Positions 1-7,361 of a stretch of 64,000 nucleotides of DNA are shown here, in pieces. Made by a program: the position numbers and the translations under genes. Numbering within the stretch: the first letter of the stretch is position 1; every line of letters starts with the position of its first letter. A model generated the notes under the pieces. That model worked only from the letters and a program-made list of their open reading frames with translations. It was not told the origin of the DNA and ran no database searches. The DNA comes from Massilia endophytica (GTDB taxonomy: Bacteria; Pseudomonadota; Gammaproteobacteria; Burkholderiales; Burkholderiaceae_D): NCBI RefSeq assembly GCF_021165955.1, contig NZ_CP088952.1:2914001-2978000 (forward strand). Reading direction: 5' to 3'.

Positions 1-84
1 GATGCGGCCAAGATCAGCGGCGAGAGCCTGTTGAAGCTGGACAAGGCCGAAGCCGCCGAGGTTCTGCTCTTCGACCTGCCGTAA
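1..84 (+). CDS. C-terminal end of an unidentified gene (partial)
   Basis: The window opens inside a reading frame that ends at TAA 82-84 and encodes 27 residues finishing ...LLKLDKAEAAEVLLFDLP. The frame is open from base 1 and has normal high-GC codon use. Too little is present to recognise a family. The gene lies about 100 bp upstream of ribA on the same strand. Confidence 0.5.
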   Translation, partial: DAAKISGESLLKLDKAEAAEVLLFDLP

Positions 85-86
85 GC

Positions 87-150
87 GGCTGGCCGCGCCC
101 CTCCCTGCTGGCATTGCATCTTTTTGTTATGATGAGGGGCGCGCCCAGCC
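87..150. repeat. Imperfect inverted repeat between the upstream gene and ribA
   Basis: Seventeen-base arms at 87-103 and 134-150 are complementary except at one position and are separated by 30 bases. The left arm begins 3 bp after the upstream stop codon. In an upstream transcript this could fold as a large terminator-like hairpin. On DNA it frames the possible ribA -10 element. There is no clean T-run after the right arm, so a classical terminator is doubtful. Confidence 0.45.
125..133 (+). promoter_or_regulatory. Possible extended -10 promoter for ribA
   Basis: TGTTATGAT fits TGn-TATGAT, an extended -10 hexamer. No convincing -35 lies 17 bp upstream, which extended -10 promoters tolerate. 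Transcription would start near 140, giving a leader of about 50 nt before ribA. Confidence 0.35.
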
Positions 151-188
151 CGGCGCGCATTTTTACTGTTTGAGAAGAAGAGCACGCA

Positions 189-842
189 ATGCAGCCCCTA
201 GCAGACCTCCCTGCCACCGAAGAACTGGACTACGTCACGTCCTGCGCCCTGCCGACGCCCTGGGCCCAGTTCACGCTGCACGCCTTCGTGGAGCACGCCA
301 CCGGCAAGGAGCACCTGGCCATGGTGCTGGGCGATATCGGCGACGGCCAGCCCGTGCTGGCCCGCGTACACAGCGAGTGCCTGACGGGCGACGTGCTGTT
401 CTCCCAGCGCTGCGACTGCGGCGCGCAGCTGGAAGGCGCGCTGCAGCGCATCGCCCAGGAAGGCCGCGGCGTGCTGCTCTATCTGCGCCAGGAAGGCCGC
501 GGCATTGGCCTGATCAACAAGATGCGCGCCTACCGCCTGCAGGAAGCGGGCGCGGACACGGTGCAGGCCAACGAGCAGCTGGGCTTCAAGCCCGACCAGC
601 GCAGCTACGGCCTGGTGGCTCCCATGCTGCAGCAGTTCGGCGTGCGCTCGCTGAAGCTCATGACGAACAACCCGCGCAAGATCGCGGCGATGGAAAAGCT
701 GGGCATCGCGGTGGCCGAGCGCGTGCCCCTGCTCGTGAACCGCAACAAGTTCAACCAGCACTACCTGAACACCAAGGCCGCCAAGCTGGGCCATATGATG
801 CACCCGATTACCGCCACCGCTACCGGGGACGGCGAACAGTAG
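189..842 (+). CDS. ribA: GTP cyclohydrolase II
   Basis: Cytosolic enzyme that opens the GTP imidazole ring to give 2,5-diamino-6-ribosylamino-pyrimidinone phosphate, formate and pyrophosphate, the first step of riboflavin synthesis. The 217-residue protein has the usual stand-alone RibA length, without a fused RibB domain. The zinc ligands are visible as C64, C75 and C77 (ECLTGDVLFSQRCDCG), followed by the conserved YLRQEGRGIGL segment and the DQRxYG substrate region. It stands alone in front of the protease gene with a 36-bp gap. No FMN riboswitch fold was recognised in the short leader. Confidence 0.95.
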   Translation: MQPLADLPATEELDYVTSCALPTPWAQFTLHAFVEHATGKEHLAMVLGDIGDGQPVLARVHSECLTGDVLFSQRCDCGAQLEGALQRIAQEGRGVLLYLRQEGRGIGLINKMRAYRLQEAGADTVQANEQLGFKPDQRSYGLVAPMLQQFGVRSLKLMTNNPRKIAAMEKLGIAVAERVPLLVNRNKFNQHYLNTKAAKLGHMMHPITATATGDGEQ

Positions 843-878
843 GGTACACTGCACCTGACTCAACCAGGTGTGTATTGC

Positions 879-2234
879 ATGAAATTCAACAAGCTTGCCC
901 TAGCGTTGACCTTGGCCTGGGGCTCCACCGCTTTCGCGGCGCCGTCCCAGTCCCGTCCTGCTCCCGCTGCGCAGCCCGCCCCTCCTGCCACCCAGGAGGA
1001 AGCCGTGGCGCTGCCGACGCCTTCCAGCGCCGCGCAGAAGCTCTACATGAACGCCAAGAAGGATCTGCTGCAGGTGCGCTCGCTGCTGAAAAGCGGCCGC
1101 ACGCAGTCCTCCGTCGGTTCCGGCTTCCTGGTGGGCACCTCCAACCTGGTGCTGACCAATTACCACGTGGTGTCCCAGTTCGCCCTCGATCCCGAAACCT
1201 ATACGGGCGAATGGGTGGACACGGCGGGCCAGCGCGGCAACATCGAACTGCTGGCCGTGGACGTGCTGCACGACCTGGCCGTGGTGCGCGTGAACCGCTA
1301 CGGCACAGGCGTGTTCAAGGTGCCTGAGCGCGAAGTGCGCCTGTCGCAGGGCCAGTACCTCTACTCGCTGGGCAATCCCCTGGACCTGGGCTTCGCCATC
1401 TCGGAAGGCTCGTACAACGGCGTGATCACGCGCAGCTTCTACGAGCAGCTGATGTTCACGGGCCCCATCAATTCCGGCATGAGCGGCGGCCCAAGCGTGA
1501 CGGCCGATGGCGAAGTGGTGGGCGTGAACGTGTCCAAGCGCCTGGACGGGGAGCTGGTGAGCTTCCTCGTGCCGATCCGCTATGCGCAGGAACTGCTGAA
1601 GCGCGTGCCGTCAGACGCCCAGCCGCCCCACGACTTCACCACCATCGTTACGCAGCAGCTGCTCGCGCACCAGCGCGCCATGGTGGACCAGCTGCTGGCC
1701 GGGCCCCTGAGCACCAAGCAGATGGGCCCCTACCAGGTGCCCGTGCGCGAGAACGAGCAGATGCGCTGCTGGGGACGCGCCAACGTCAAAGGCGAAAAGG
1801 CCTTCGCCGTCGACAACACCAACTGCTCGATGGAGTCGGCGATCTTCGTCTCCGGCTCCATGCAGACCGGCCAGGTCGCCATCCGCCACCAGTTCATGCG
1901 CAGCACGGGCCTCGATCCGATCCGCTTCGCCCAGCTCTCCAGCATGTCGTTCAAGAACGAGTCCTTCGGCAGCTACAAGGACAGCCGCATGACGCCGCCG
2001 AACTGCACCGAGCAGTTCGTGAAGAACAAGAGCATGCCGATGCGCGCCGTGATGTGCGTGCGCGCCTACCGCAAATTCCCGGGCCTCTACGATTTCTCGC
2101 TGCTCACCGCCAGCACCGACGACAGCCTGATGAACCTGCAAAGCCGCCTGGATGCGCGTGGCGTGTCCTATGAAAACGGCATGCGGGCTGCGCGCGCGTT
2201 CATGGAATCCCTGGCGCGCGAGGGCGGCAAATGA
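879..2234 (+). CDS. Secreted trypsin-like serine protease
   Basis: Predicted exported S1/HtrA-type serine peptidase of 451 residues. The chosen ATG 879 gives a clean signal peptide (MKFNKLALALTLAWGSTAFA); the GTG at 870 only adds three residues. A Pro/Ala-rich linker follows, then a protease domain with the triad H96 (TNYHVV), D132 (LHDLAVV) and S202 (NSGMSGGPS). About 220 further residues have four or more cysteines and no obvious PDZ domain. The stop overlaps the FHA gene start by ATGA, so the two are probably translationally coupled. Substrate is unknown. Confidence 0.8.
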   Translation: MKFNKLALALTLAWGSTAFAAPSQSRPAPAAQPAPPATQEEAVALPTPSSAAQKLYMNAKKDLLQVRSLLKSGRTQSSVGSGFLVGTSNLVLTNYHVVSQFALDPETYTGEWVDTAGQRGNIELLAVDVLHDLAVVRVNRYGTGVFKVPEREVRLSQGQYLYSLGNPLDLGFAISEGSYNGVITRSFYEQLMFTGPINSGMSGGPSVTADGEVVGVNVSKRLDGELVSFLVPIRYAQELLKRVPSDAQPPHDFTTIVTQQLLAHQRAMVDQLLAGPLSTKQMGPYQVPVRENEQMRCWGRANVKGEKAFAVDNTNCSMESAIFVSGSMQTGQVAIRHQFMRSTGLDPIRFAQLSSMSFKNESFGSYKDSRMTPPNCTEQFVKNKSMPMRAVMCVRAYRKFPGLYDFSLLTASTDDSLMNLQSRLDARGVSYENGMRAARAFMESLAREGGK

Positions 2235-3211
2235 AGGCGCCTTACTTCATCGAACTGCTGGCCCGCAATGGCGATGTGCTGCACCGCGTGCGCGCGGAAT
2301 CGCTGCCCGTCACCATTGGCCGGGCCTACGACAACGACATCATCCTGGACGACGCGCACACGGCGCCCCGCCACGCGGTGGTGGAAGCCGACGGCGAAGG
2401 CGGCCTGGTGCTGCGCGACCTGGGCAGCCAGAACGGCATCATCCATCACGGCAAGCGCCACGCCAGCGTCGCCCTCTCGGGCAGCACTGTGGTACGCCTC
2501 GGGCATACGAGGCTGCGCATCCGCAGCGCGGACTTCCCTGTGCCGCAGGAAGTCACGGACACCACCATGCACGCCTGGGAAGGCGGCGCGCCCGCCGTGG
2601 CGGGCCTGGCGCTGATCGCCCTGTTCATCGGCGTGGAAGAGGCCATGTCGGATACCGAGTCCTTCGAGGCCATCCGCTACCTGCTGACGATCGCTTCCGG
2701 GCTCGCTGCAGGCCTGCTGTGGAGCGCCGTCTGGGCCGTCGCCAATCGCCTGTTCGGCGGCCACGCGCGGCTGGGGCGCCACCTCTTCATCCTCGGCGCG
2801 GGCCTGATCGTGATCGGCGGCTGGAAGGTATTCAGTACCGTGCTGGCCTATGCGTGGTCGGCCGAAGTGTTCACGCGCTACGGCAATCACGTGACGCTAT
2901 TGATAGCCTGCGGCATGGTGTTCTTCCACTTGCGGACGATACGGCCGCATCATCCTCCGCGCAGGCTGCTCGCCACTTGCGGCGTGTTCATGGCGCTGGG
3001 CTCCGGCCTCGTTTTGATGAGCAACCTGCAGACGACGGGCCGCCTCTCGGACGAACTCTATATGTCCGTGCTGCTGCCGCCGTCGCTGCGCCAGAGCCCC
3101 GACCACAGCGTGGACGACTTCTTCAAGCAGTCCGGCGAGCTGAAAAAGAAAGTGGACGCCGACCGCAGCCGCGCCCCCCGCGACGGCGAAGACGAAGACG
3201 ACGAGGAGTGA
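2231..3211 (+). CDS. FHA-domain membrane protein
   Basis: A 326-residue protein with an N-terminal forkhead-associated domain (about residues 5-85), showing the phosphothreonine-recognition signature GR at 30-31, RH at 47-48 and QNG at 67-69. Four to six hydrophobic segments follow between about residues 115 and 265, then a charged tail ending in EDEDDEE. FHA domains bind phosphothreonine peptides, so a signalling or assembly role at the inner membrane is likely. It overlaps the secreted protease gene by 4 bp. No Ser/Thr kinase gene is present in the window, so its partner is unknown. Confidence 0.75.
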   Translation: MKAPYFIELLARNGDVLHRVRAESLPVTIGRAYDNDIILDDAHTAPRHAVVEADGEGGLVLRDLGSQNGIIHHGKRHASVALSGSTVVRLGHTRLRIRSADFPVPQEVTDTTMHAWEGGAPAVAGLALIALFIGVEEAMSDTESFEAIRYLLTIASGLAAGLLWSAVWAVANRLFGGHARLGRHLFILGAGLIVIGGWKVFSTVLAYAWSAEVFTRYGNHVTLLIACGMVFFHLRTIRPHHPPRRLLATCGVFMALGSGLVLMSNLQTTGRLSDELYMSVLLPPSLRQSPDHSVDDFFKQSGELKKKVDADRSRAPRDGEDEDDEE

Positions 3212-3212
3212 C

Positions 3213-3254
3213 GGCAGAGGGGACAGACCCTGTCCAGGGTCCGTCCCCTCTGCC
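3213..3254. terminator. Long palindromic hairpin between convergent genes
   Basis: Two 20-base arms (3213-3232 and 3235-3254) pair along their whole length with one G-U-type mismatch and a 2-base loop. It lies 1 bp after the FHA stop and 1 bp before the VOC stop on the other strand, so it can act as a bidirectional transcription barrier. There is no T-run on either side. Its core, GGGGACAGACCCTG, resembles dispersed palindromic repeats seen in related genomes, so it may also be a REP-like element. Confidence 0.6.
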
Positions 3255-3255
3255 G

Positions 3256-3669
3256 CTAGCCCGAATAGGGCGCGCCCTTCAGCTCCACGGTATTTCCTTC
3301 GGGATCGTTGATGTAGATCGACGGCCCCTCCCCTTCCGCTCCATAGCGCGATTCGGAGGCGCCGTTCGCCACGTCGAAACGGTCCAGGTGGGCGCGGATG
3401 GCCGCTTCATCGAAAGGCTCTACGCGGAAGCAGAAATGGTCCACGTTGCGCCCCTCCCTGCCCGGCGGCGCGCCGCCCATGCGGCCCAGCTTCTGGTCCA
3501 CCGGCACAAGGTCCACCAGCGAACCGCCCGCGCGCAGCTGCACGAGGCCGATCTCATCCTGGCGGCGCTCGATGCTGCAGCCCAGCACTTCGGTGTAGAA
3601 GCGGATCATGCGGTCCAGGTCCACCACGCGCAGCACGATATGGTCGATCTCGCGAATACGTATCATCAT
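3256..3669 (-). CDS. VOC (glyoxalase/bleomycin resistance) family protein
   Basis: A 137-residue cytosolic protein of the vicinal-oxygen-chelate superfamily. It begins IDHIVLRVVDLDRMIRFYTEVLG, the typical first beta-alpha-beta unit with metal ligand His near residue 10. It continues with VDHFCFRV and YINDPEGNTVELKG, which supply the second His and the Glu ligand. The substrate cannot be told: lyase, dioxygenase and resistance proteins all share this fold. The start carries AAAGGA upstream and tandem ATGs, so either of the first two Met codons may be used. It probably shares a transcript with the two genes upstream. Confidence 0.85.
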   Translation of the reverse strand: MMIRIREIDHIVLRVVDLDRMIRFYTEVLGCSIERRQDEIGLVQLRAGGSLVDLVPVDQKLGRMGGAPPGREGRNVDHFCFRVEPFDEAAIRAHLDRFDVANGASESRYGAEGEGPSIYINDPEGNTVELKGAPYSG

Positions 3670-3677
3670 TGTTCCTT

Positions 3678-4580
3678 TCAGAAGGCAGGCGCGGGATTCT
3701 CGCCGGACTCCAGTTCATATTTTCCCTTGCGGTACACGAAGCGCACGCTCTGCTCGATTTTCTCCGCAGGCTGCGGCGCTCCCCTGAGCGATTCGCTGCG
3801 CGCGCCCTTGAAATCGATGGCGAAATCGCCCGGTTCCCTATCCGATGGTTCGACACGCCACATGCCGCGCACGGAAATGCAGCGCCGTTCGGCGGCAAGG
3901 CGTTTCTCGTCTTCGTCCACGTAGTCGCTGGCGCGCAGTCCCGGCAGGACGCTCCACAGGCGCTCGGGGCAGCCGTGCAGGGCGCCGAGATTGTCGGCCT
4001 TGAGGGTCTGCTCAAGGACCGGTTTCGTGTTCACGCCTTTGCTGTTGAATTCATACAGCGTGATCCAGTCGTTGCAATAGCCCTGCCAGCAGCTGCCGTA
4101 CTCCACCAGCACTGCCGGACGGCCGCGCGCCAGCTCCACGTGGGTCAGCTGGGCCTCGGCAAACAGGCCGTGCAGCGCAAAGGGCTCCTGGCGTGCAACC
4201 AGCTTCCACCCTGAGGACGAAGTATCGAAGATGTAGGCGGCAACGCCGAGCGGCGTGACGTGCGCCGCTTCCGCAGTGCCGTCATCGGATGCCGGAAGCA
4301 GCTTGGCGATCAGGCTCACCCGCTTCGGCCCCAGGCGCGTGACGAACTGCGGCTGCACGATGACCTTGCGCGTTTTCGCCTTGCGTGGCGCGCCGCCATC
4401 CCAGGCGCGCGACATCTTGTTCAGGGTGATGGACTGCAGGCGGCCTTCGGTATCGTCCGCCCACTTCGGGAAAGCGAGCACCATGAGGTCTTCCGCGGCG
4501 GGCAGCTCGTCTTCTTCCTGCCGGGCCTGGGCGGCGAAGCAGATAGTAAGGGTGGACAGCAGAACGATCAGGTAGCGCAT
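3678..4580 (-). CDS. Exported protein of unknown function
   Basis: A 300-residue protein with a clear signal peptide (MRYLIVLLSTLTICFAAQA). I chose ATG 4580, since an earlier in-frame start would overlap the upstream gene and precede the signal peptide. The mature part has several Trp, scattered Cys, and a region like YGSCWQGYCNDW that may form a disulfide. No family was recognised. The spacing (13 bp from the upstream gene, 8 bp to the VOC gene) suggests an operon with both. Confidence 0.65.
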   Translation of the reverse strand: MRYLIVLLSTLTICFAAQARQEEDELPAAEDLMVLAFPKWADDTEGRLQSITLNKMSRAWDGGAPRKAKTRKVIVQPQFVTRLGPKRVSLIAKLLPASDDGTAEAAHVTPLGVAAYIFDTSSSGWKLVARQEPFALHGLFAEAQLTHVELARGRPAVLVEYGSCWQGYCNDWITLYEFNSKGVNTKPVLEQTLKADNLGALHGCPERLWSVLPGLRASDYVDEDEKRLAAERRCISVRGMWRVEPSDREPGDFAIDFKGARSESLRGAPQPAEKIEQSVRFVYRKGKYELESGENPAPAF

Positions 4581-4593
4581 GATGGGTCCTGTA

Positions 4594-4896
4594 TCAGATA
4601 CGGCCACGGCGGAACTCGGCGAGGAAGCGCTCGCACTGCTGCGGCGAAAGCACGACGACCGGATCGCCGTGATAGACGTAGAGGTAGGGCATGCCGCCCA
4701 GGCGGTCGGTCAGCTTGGCCAGCACGCGGAAGCAGGTGCCGACCGGATATTTGCTGGTGTCCGTCAGCTCGCGCGAGCACTGCACGCGCAGGCCTGAATG
4801 GTAGGCCTGTCCGTTCACCGGCCGCACGCGCACCTGCGCGCCGTCCTGAAACGACTCCACAGCCACATCGCGGTAAGCGTAGATATCCCTTGCCAT
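4594..4896 (-). CDS. Small protein of unknown function
   Basis: A 100-residue protein beginning MARDIYAYRDVAVESFQDG, without signal peptide or membrane segment, with two or three Cys and a Tyr-rich middle (MPYLYVYHGDPVVVL). No family was recognised. It is the first gene of the small minus-strand group 4896-3256. The roughly 100 bp upstream separate it from the divergent BrnT-like toxin gene and must hold both promoters, though no strong consensus was seen. Confidence 0.55.
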   Translation of the reverse strand: MARDIYAYRDVAVESFQDGAQVRVRPVNGQAYHSGLRVQCSRELTDTSKYPVGTCFRVLAKLTDRLGGMPYLYVYHGDPVVVLSPQQCERFLAEFRRGRI

Positions 4897-5000
4897 GTCC
4901 CAATGGTATCAGAGACGGCGTTAGCTGATCTGCCTTAAGGCCTGAATTGGGAACGCAGGCGACAATCGCTTGCATTCCCCTCTCCGGCGCGTACACTGAA

Positions 5001-5273
5001 ATGCGGATCACCTGGGACGAAGCCAAGCGCCGCAGCAACCTCAAAAAGCATGGGCTGGATTTCCAGTGCGTTGCGCAGGTTTTCGAGGGCCAAACCTATA
5101 CTTGGGAGGACAGGCGCTATGAATACTCCGAGCGGAGATTCTGCACGGCGGGCCTGCTCGGTGATCATGCCGTCGTTGTTGTTCACACAGAATTTGGGAG
5201 CACGATCCATGTCATCTCGTTCCGCAAAGCAAATCGGCGGGAAACCCACGTCTACTGGGAGCGACGCTATTGA
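5001..5273 (+). CDS. brnT: BrnT-like type II toxin
   Basis: A 90-residue protein starting MRITWDEAKRRSNLKKHGLDF, the diagnostic N-terminus of the BrnT family (RelE-fold ribonuclease toxins, formerly DUF497). The C-terminal IHVISFRKANRRE block is also typical. ATG 5001 was chosen because the family begins at this motif; an in-frame ATG at 4947 would add 18 unrelated residues. The antitoxin frame overlaps its 3-prime end by 65 bp. The toxin-first order matches known brnTA operons. Predicted to block translation by cutting RNA. Activity has not been tested. Confidence 0.85.
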   Translation: MRITWDEAKRRSNLKKHGLDFQCVAQVFEGQTYTWEDRRYEYSERRFCTAGLLGDHAVVVVHTEFGSTIHVISFRKANRRETHVYWERRY

Positions 5274-5478
5274 AGACCTGACGGACTGGGCACGCGTCGA
5301 AGCAATGGACGACGAGGACATCGTCTACGACGAAGACTCTCCGCCGTTGCCGGACGACTTCTGGGTGGAGGGCCAGTTCAGAAAAGGCGGCCGTCCGGCT
5401 ACGGACGATGAAATTGCGGAATTCCTGGAAAAGGTAGAAGCCTACTCCAACCGTCCTAGGAAGACGCCCGCAAAATGA
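5209..5478 (+). CDS. BrnA-like antitoxin, atypical C-terminus
   Basis: An 89-residue acidic protein beginning at ATG 5209 with GGGAG 8 nt upstream, inside the toxin gene in another frame. Its middle (LTDWARVEAMDDEDI...DSPPLPDDFW) matches the toxin-binding part of BrnA antitoxins. BrnA normally continues into a ribbon-helix-helix DNA-binding domain (a VSLRID...-like strand and helices). Here the C-terminus is a short acidic/basic tail ending RPRKTPAK with no such motif. It may neutralise the toxin without autoregulating the operon. The last 23 bp overlap the convergent ispF end. Confidence 0.65.
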   Translation: MSSRSAKQIGGKPTSTGSDAIEDLTDWARVEAMDDEDIVYDEDSPPLPDDFWVEGQFRKGGRPATDDEIAEFLEKVEAYSNRPRKTPAK

Positions 5479-5950
5479 GGAGGGCGACGGCTTCGGCGTT
5501 GATGCCTTCCTCGCGTCCGAGGTAGCCCAGCTTCTCGTTGGTTTTCGCCTTGACGTTCACCTGCCCCGGCGCGATGCCGAGGTCCTCCGCGATATTCGAT
5601 ACCATCGTTGCGATGTGCGGCGCCATTTTCGGGCGCTGGGCGATGATGGTGGCGTCCACGTTCCCGATGTCGTAGCCCGTCTCCTTCACCCGTTTCGCGG
5701 CCTCGCGCAGCAGCACGCGCGAGTCGGCGCCGCGGAATTCTTCGGCCGTGTCCGGGAAGTGCTTGCCGATGTCGCCCAGCGCCGCCGCGCCGAGAATGGC
5801 GTCGGTGATGGCGTGCAGGAGCGCGTCGGCGTCCGAGTGGCCGAGCAGGCCCTTGTCGTGCGCGATCTCGACGCCGCCGAGTATCAGCTTGCGGCCTTCA
5901 ACCAGGCGGTGGCTGTCGTAGCCCTGTCCAATGCGGAATGGCAGTTTCAT
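5456..5950 (-). CDS. ispF: 2-C-methyl-D-erythritol 2,4-cyclodiphosphate synthase
   Basis: MEP-pathway enzyme converting CDP-ME 2-phosphate to MEcPP with release of CMP, on the way to isoprenoid precursors. The protein is 164 residues, normal length. The zinc site is seen as D12, H14 (QGYDSHRL) and H46 (SDADALLHA); the GxLGHSDADA and KAKTNEKLGYLGR blocks are conserved. ATG 5950 overlaps the ispD stop in an ATGA, so the pair is translationally coupled. Its 3-prime end overlaps the convergent antitoxin gene by 23 bp. Confidence 0.95.
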   Translation of the reverse strand: MKLPFRIGQGYDSHRLVEGRKLILGGVEIAHDKGLLGHSDADALLHAITDAILGAAALGDIGKHFPDTAEEFRGADSRVLLREAAKRVKETGYDIGNVDATIIAQRPKMAPHIATMVSNIAEDLGIAPGQVNVKAKTNEKLGYLGREEGINAEAVALLILRASS

Positions 5951-6660
5951 GTGAGATCCTGTTTCAGATACATTTCGGCGATCCCCAGATCGGAAGGGAG
6001 CGTCACCTTCAGGTTGCGCGGATGCCCTTCCACCAGCTGCGGAGACATTCCCAGCGCCTCGATGGCGCTCGCATCGTCCGTGATGGCGGCAGGATCGCTG
6101 GCGGCGCCCAGCGCACGCACCAGCAGCGCATAAGGGAACATCTGCGGCGTCTGCGCCAGCCACAGGCCGTCGCGCGGTGTCGTCATCACCTCGCCGCCGC
6201 GCGTGCTCTTCACGGTATCGACTACCGGCAGTGCGAGCAGGCCGCCGGCGGGATTGCTGCCAACCTCCTCGATCAGCTTGCGGATCAGCGCCGGCGTCAG
6301 GCCGGGCCGGGCGGCGTCGTGGACCAGTACCAGGTCCTCGTCCGCGATACGCTCGCGCAGGGCGCGCAGGCCGTTCAGGATCGAATCCATGCGCGTGGCG
6401 CCGCCGCAAGCCAGCACCGTCACGCCCTGCGCGGGCAGCACGCCGTCGATATAGCCATCATCCTGGCTCACCACGACGAAAGTATGCGCAATCAGCTCGC
6501 TGCGCAGGAAGGCGTTGACGGTGTGCCGCAGCATGGGCACGCCGTTCAGCAGCAGGTACTGTTTCGGCGATGCCGCCGCCATGCGCGCGCCGACGCCTGC
6601 TGCGGGAATCAGCGCGAAATAGCGTGGAGCTTTTGTTCCGGTATCCGTCATGCTTGTCAT
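5947..6660 (-). CDS. ispD: 2-C-methyl-D-erythritol 4-phosphate cytidylyltransferase
   Basis: Transfers CMP from CTP to MEP in the MEP isoprenoid pathway. The 237-residue protein shows the nucleotide-binding PAAGVGARM...PKQYLLLNG motif near residues 19-40, the VHDAARPG active-site segment, and the TPQMF motif. ATG 6660 overlaps the end of the upstream gene by 4 bp. An ATG three codons later is an alternative. It is followed directly by ispF. Confidence 0.95.
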   Translation of the reverse strand: MTSMTDTGTKAPRYFALIPAAGVGARMAAASPKQYLLLNGVPMLRHTVNAFLRSELIAHTFVVVSQDDGYIDGVLPAQGVTVLACGGATRMDSILNGLRALRERIADEDLVLVHDAARPGLTPALIRKLIEEVGSNPAGGLLALPVVDTVKSTRGGEVMTTPRDGLWLAQTPQMFPYALLVRALGAASDPAAITDDASAIEALGMSPQLVEGHPRNLKVTLPSDLGIAEMYLKQDLT

Positions 6661-7358
6661 CTGCCGCCGGGGCGGCGCGTCCTGTTCAGTACTTTCTGGA
6701 TCTCGCCATTGCAGGCCTTGCCGAGCCGAGCGTATTCGACCGGCGAATCGATGGCCTCCTGCAGCACTTCCACCTTCGCCATCTCGGCCTTGATATAGCT
6801 TAGCCAGCCGCTGTTGATCTCGTGCGAGAGCGCGGACTGCGCGGTGCCCGAAGGCGCGTATAGCGGCTTGCTGCCGAAGCGTTTGGCCAGCGCCGCCCTC
6901 ACCTTCTCCTCCACGCGCGGCAGATGGTCCATGTAGGTCTTCATGTGCCGCATTTCGTGCGCAAGGATGACATCATACCCGCAAGTGCCCGCCGGGAACT
7001 CCTTGCCGACATAGACCTTCACTGGCGCATAGGTGAGCTCCACCACGATCTGCGGCGCGATGCATTCGTAGCCACTGGAAGGGTCCTGCAGGATCTTGCC
7101 GTTGGTGGCGATCTGCACGCGCGACTCCGTGCGCGTGAGCCCCAGCACATAGGAATTGGCCGAGGCCACGCCCTTCATCACCGTCAGCATCTTGTAGGAG
7201 AGCTGGTTGTTCACCGAGTAGCCGTTCTGCTTCGCGGACAGCACGGACAGCGTCTTGCCGATGGTGTCCTCGCAACTGGCCTGGAAAGGCGTGCGCGGCG
7301 CGGCCAGGCCTGCCGCGGCGGGCAGCATGAGCGCCAGCAGGAGCAGCAGGCGCCGCAT
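6657..7358 (-). CDS. Exported zincin-motif protein of unknown function
   Basis: A 233-residue protein with signal peptide (MRRLLLLLALMLPAAAGLAA). It carries an HExxH zinc-protease signature, H134-E135-M-R-H138, in the hydrophobic context YDVILAHEMRHMKTY. Four or five Cys in the mature part suggest disulfides. The family could not be named; a metallopeptidase-like fold in the periplasm is a motif-based inference. The gene overlaps the ispD start by ATGA and follows the Nudix gene by 3 bp, so it appears to be co-transcribed with both. Confidence 0.65.
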   Translation of the reverse strand: MRRLLLLLALMLPAAAGLAAPRTPFQASCEDTIGKTLSVLSAKQNGYSVNNQLSYKMLTVMKGVASANSYVLGLTRTESRVQIATNGKILQDPSSGYECIAPQIVVELTYAPVKVYVGKEFPAGTCGYDVILAHEMRHMKTYMDHLPRVEEKVRAALAKRFGSKPLYAPSGTAQSALSHEINSGWLSYIKAEMAKVEVLQEAIDSPVEYARLGKACNGEIQKVLNRTRRPGGR

Positions 7359-7361
7359 CGC

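Noticed and set aside
140..188. FMN riboswitch in the ribA leader
   Set aside because: The leader is too short and no RFN-type conserved elements were seen.
170..1327. Plus-strand frame overlapping ribA and the protease gene
   Set aside because: Arg/Pro/Ala-rich frame-shifted shadow of two well-supported genes.
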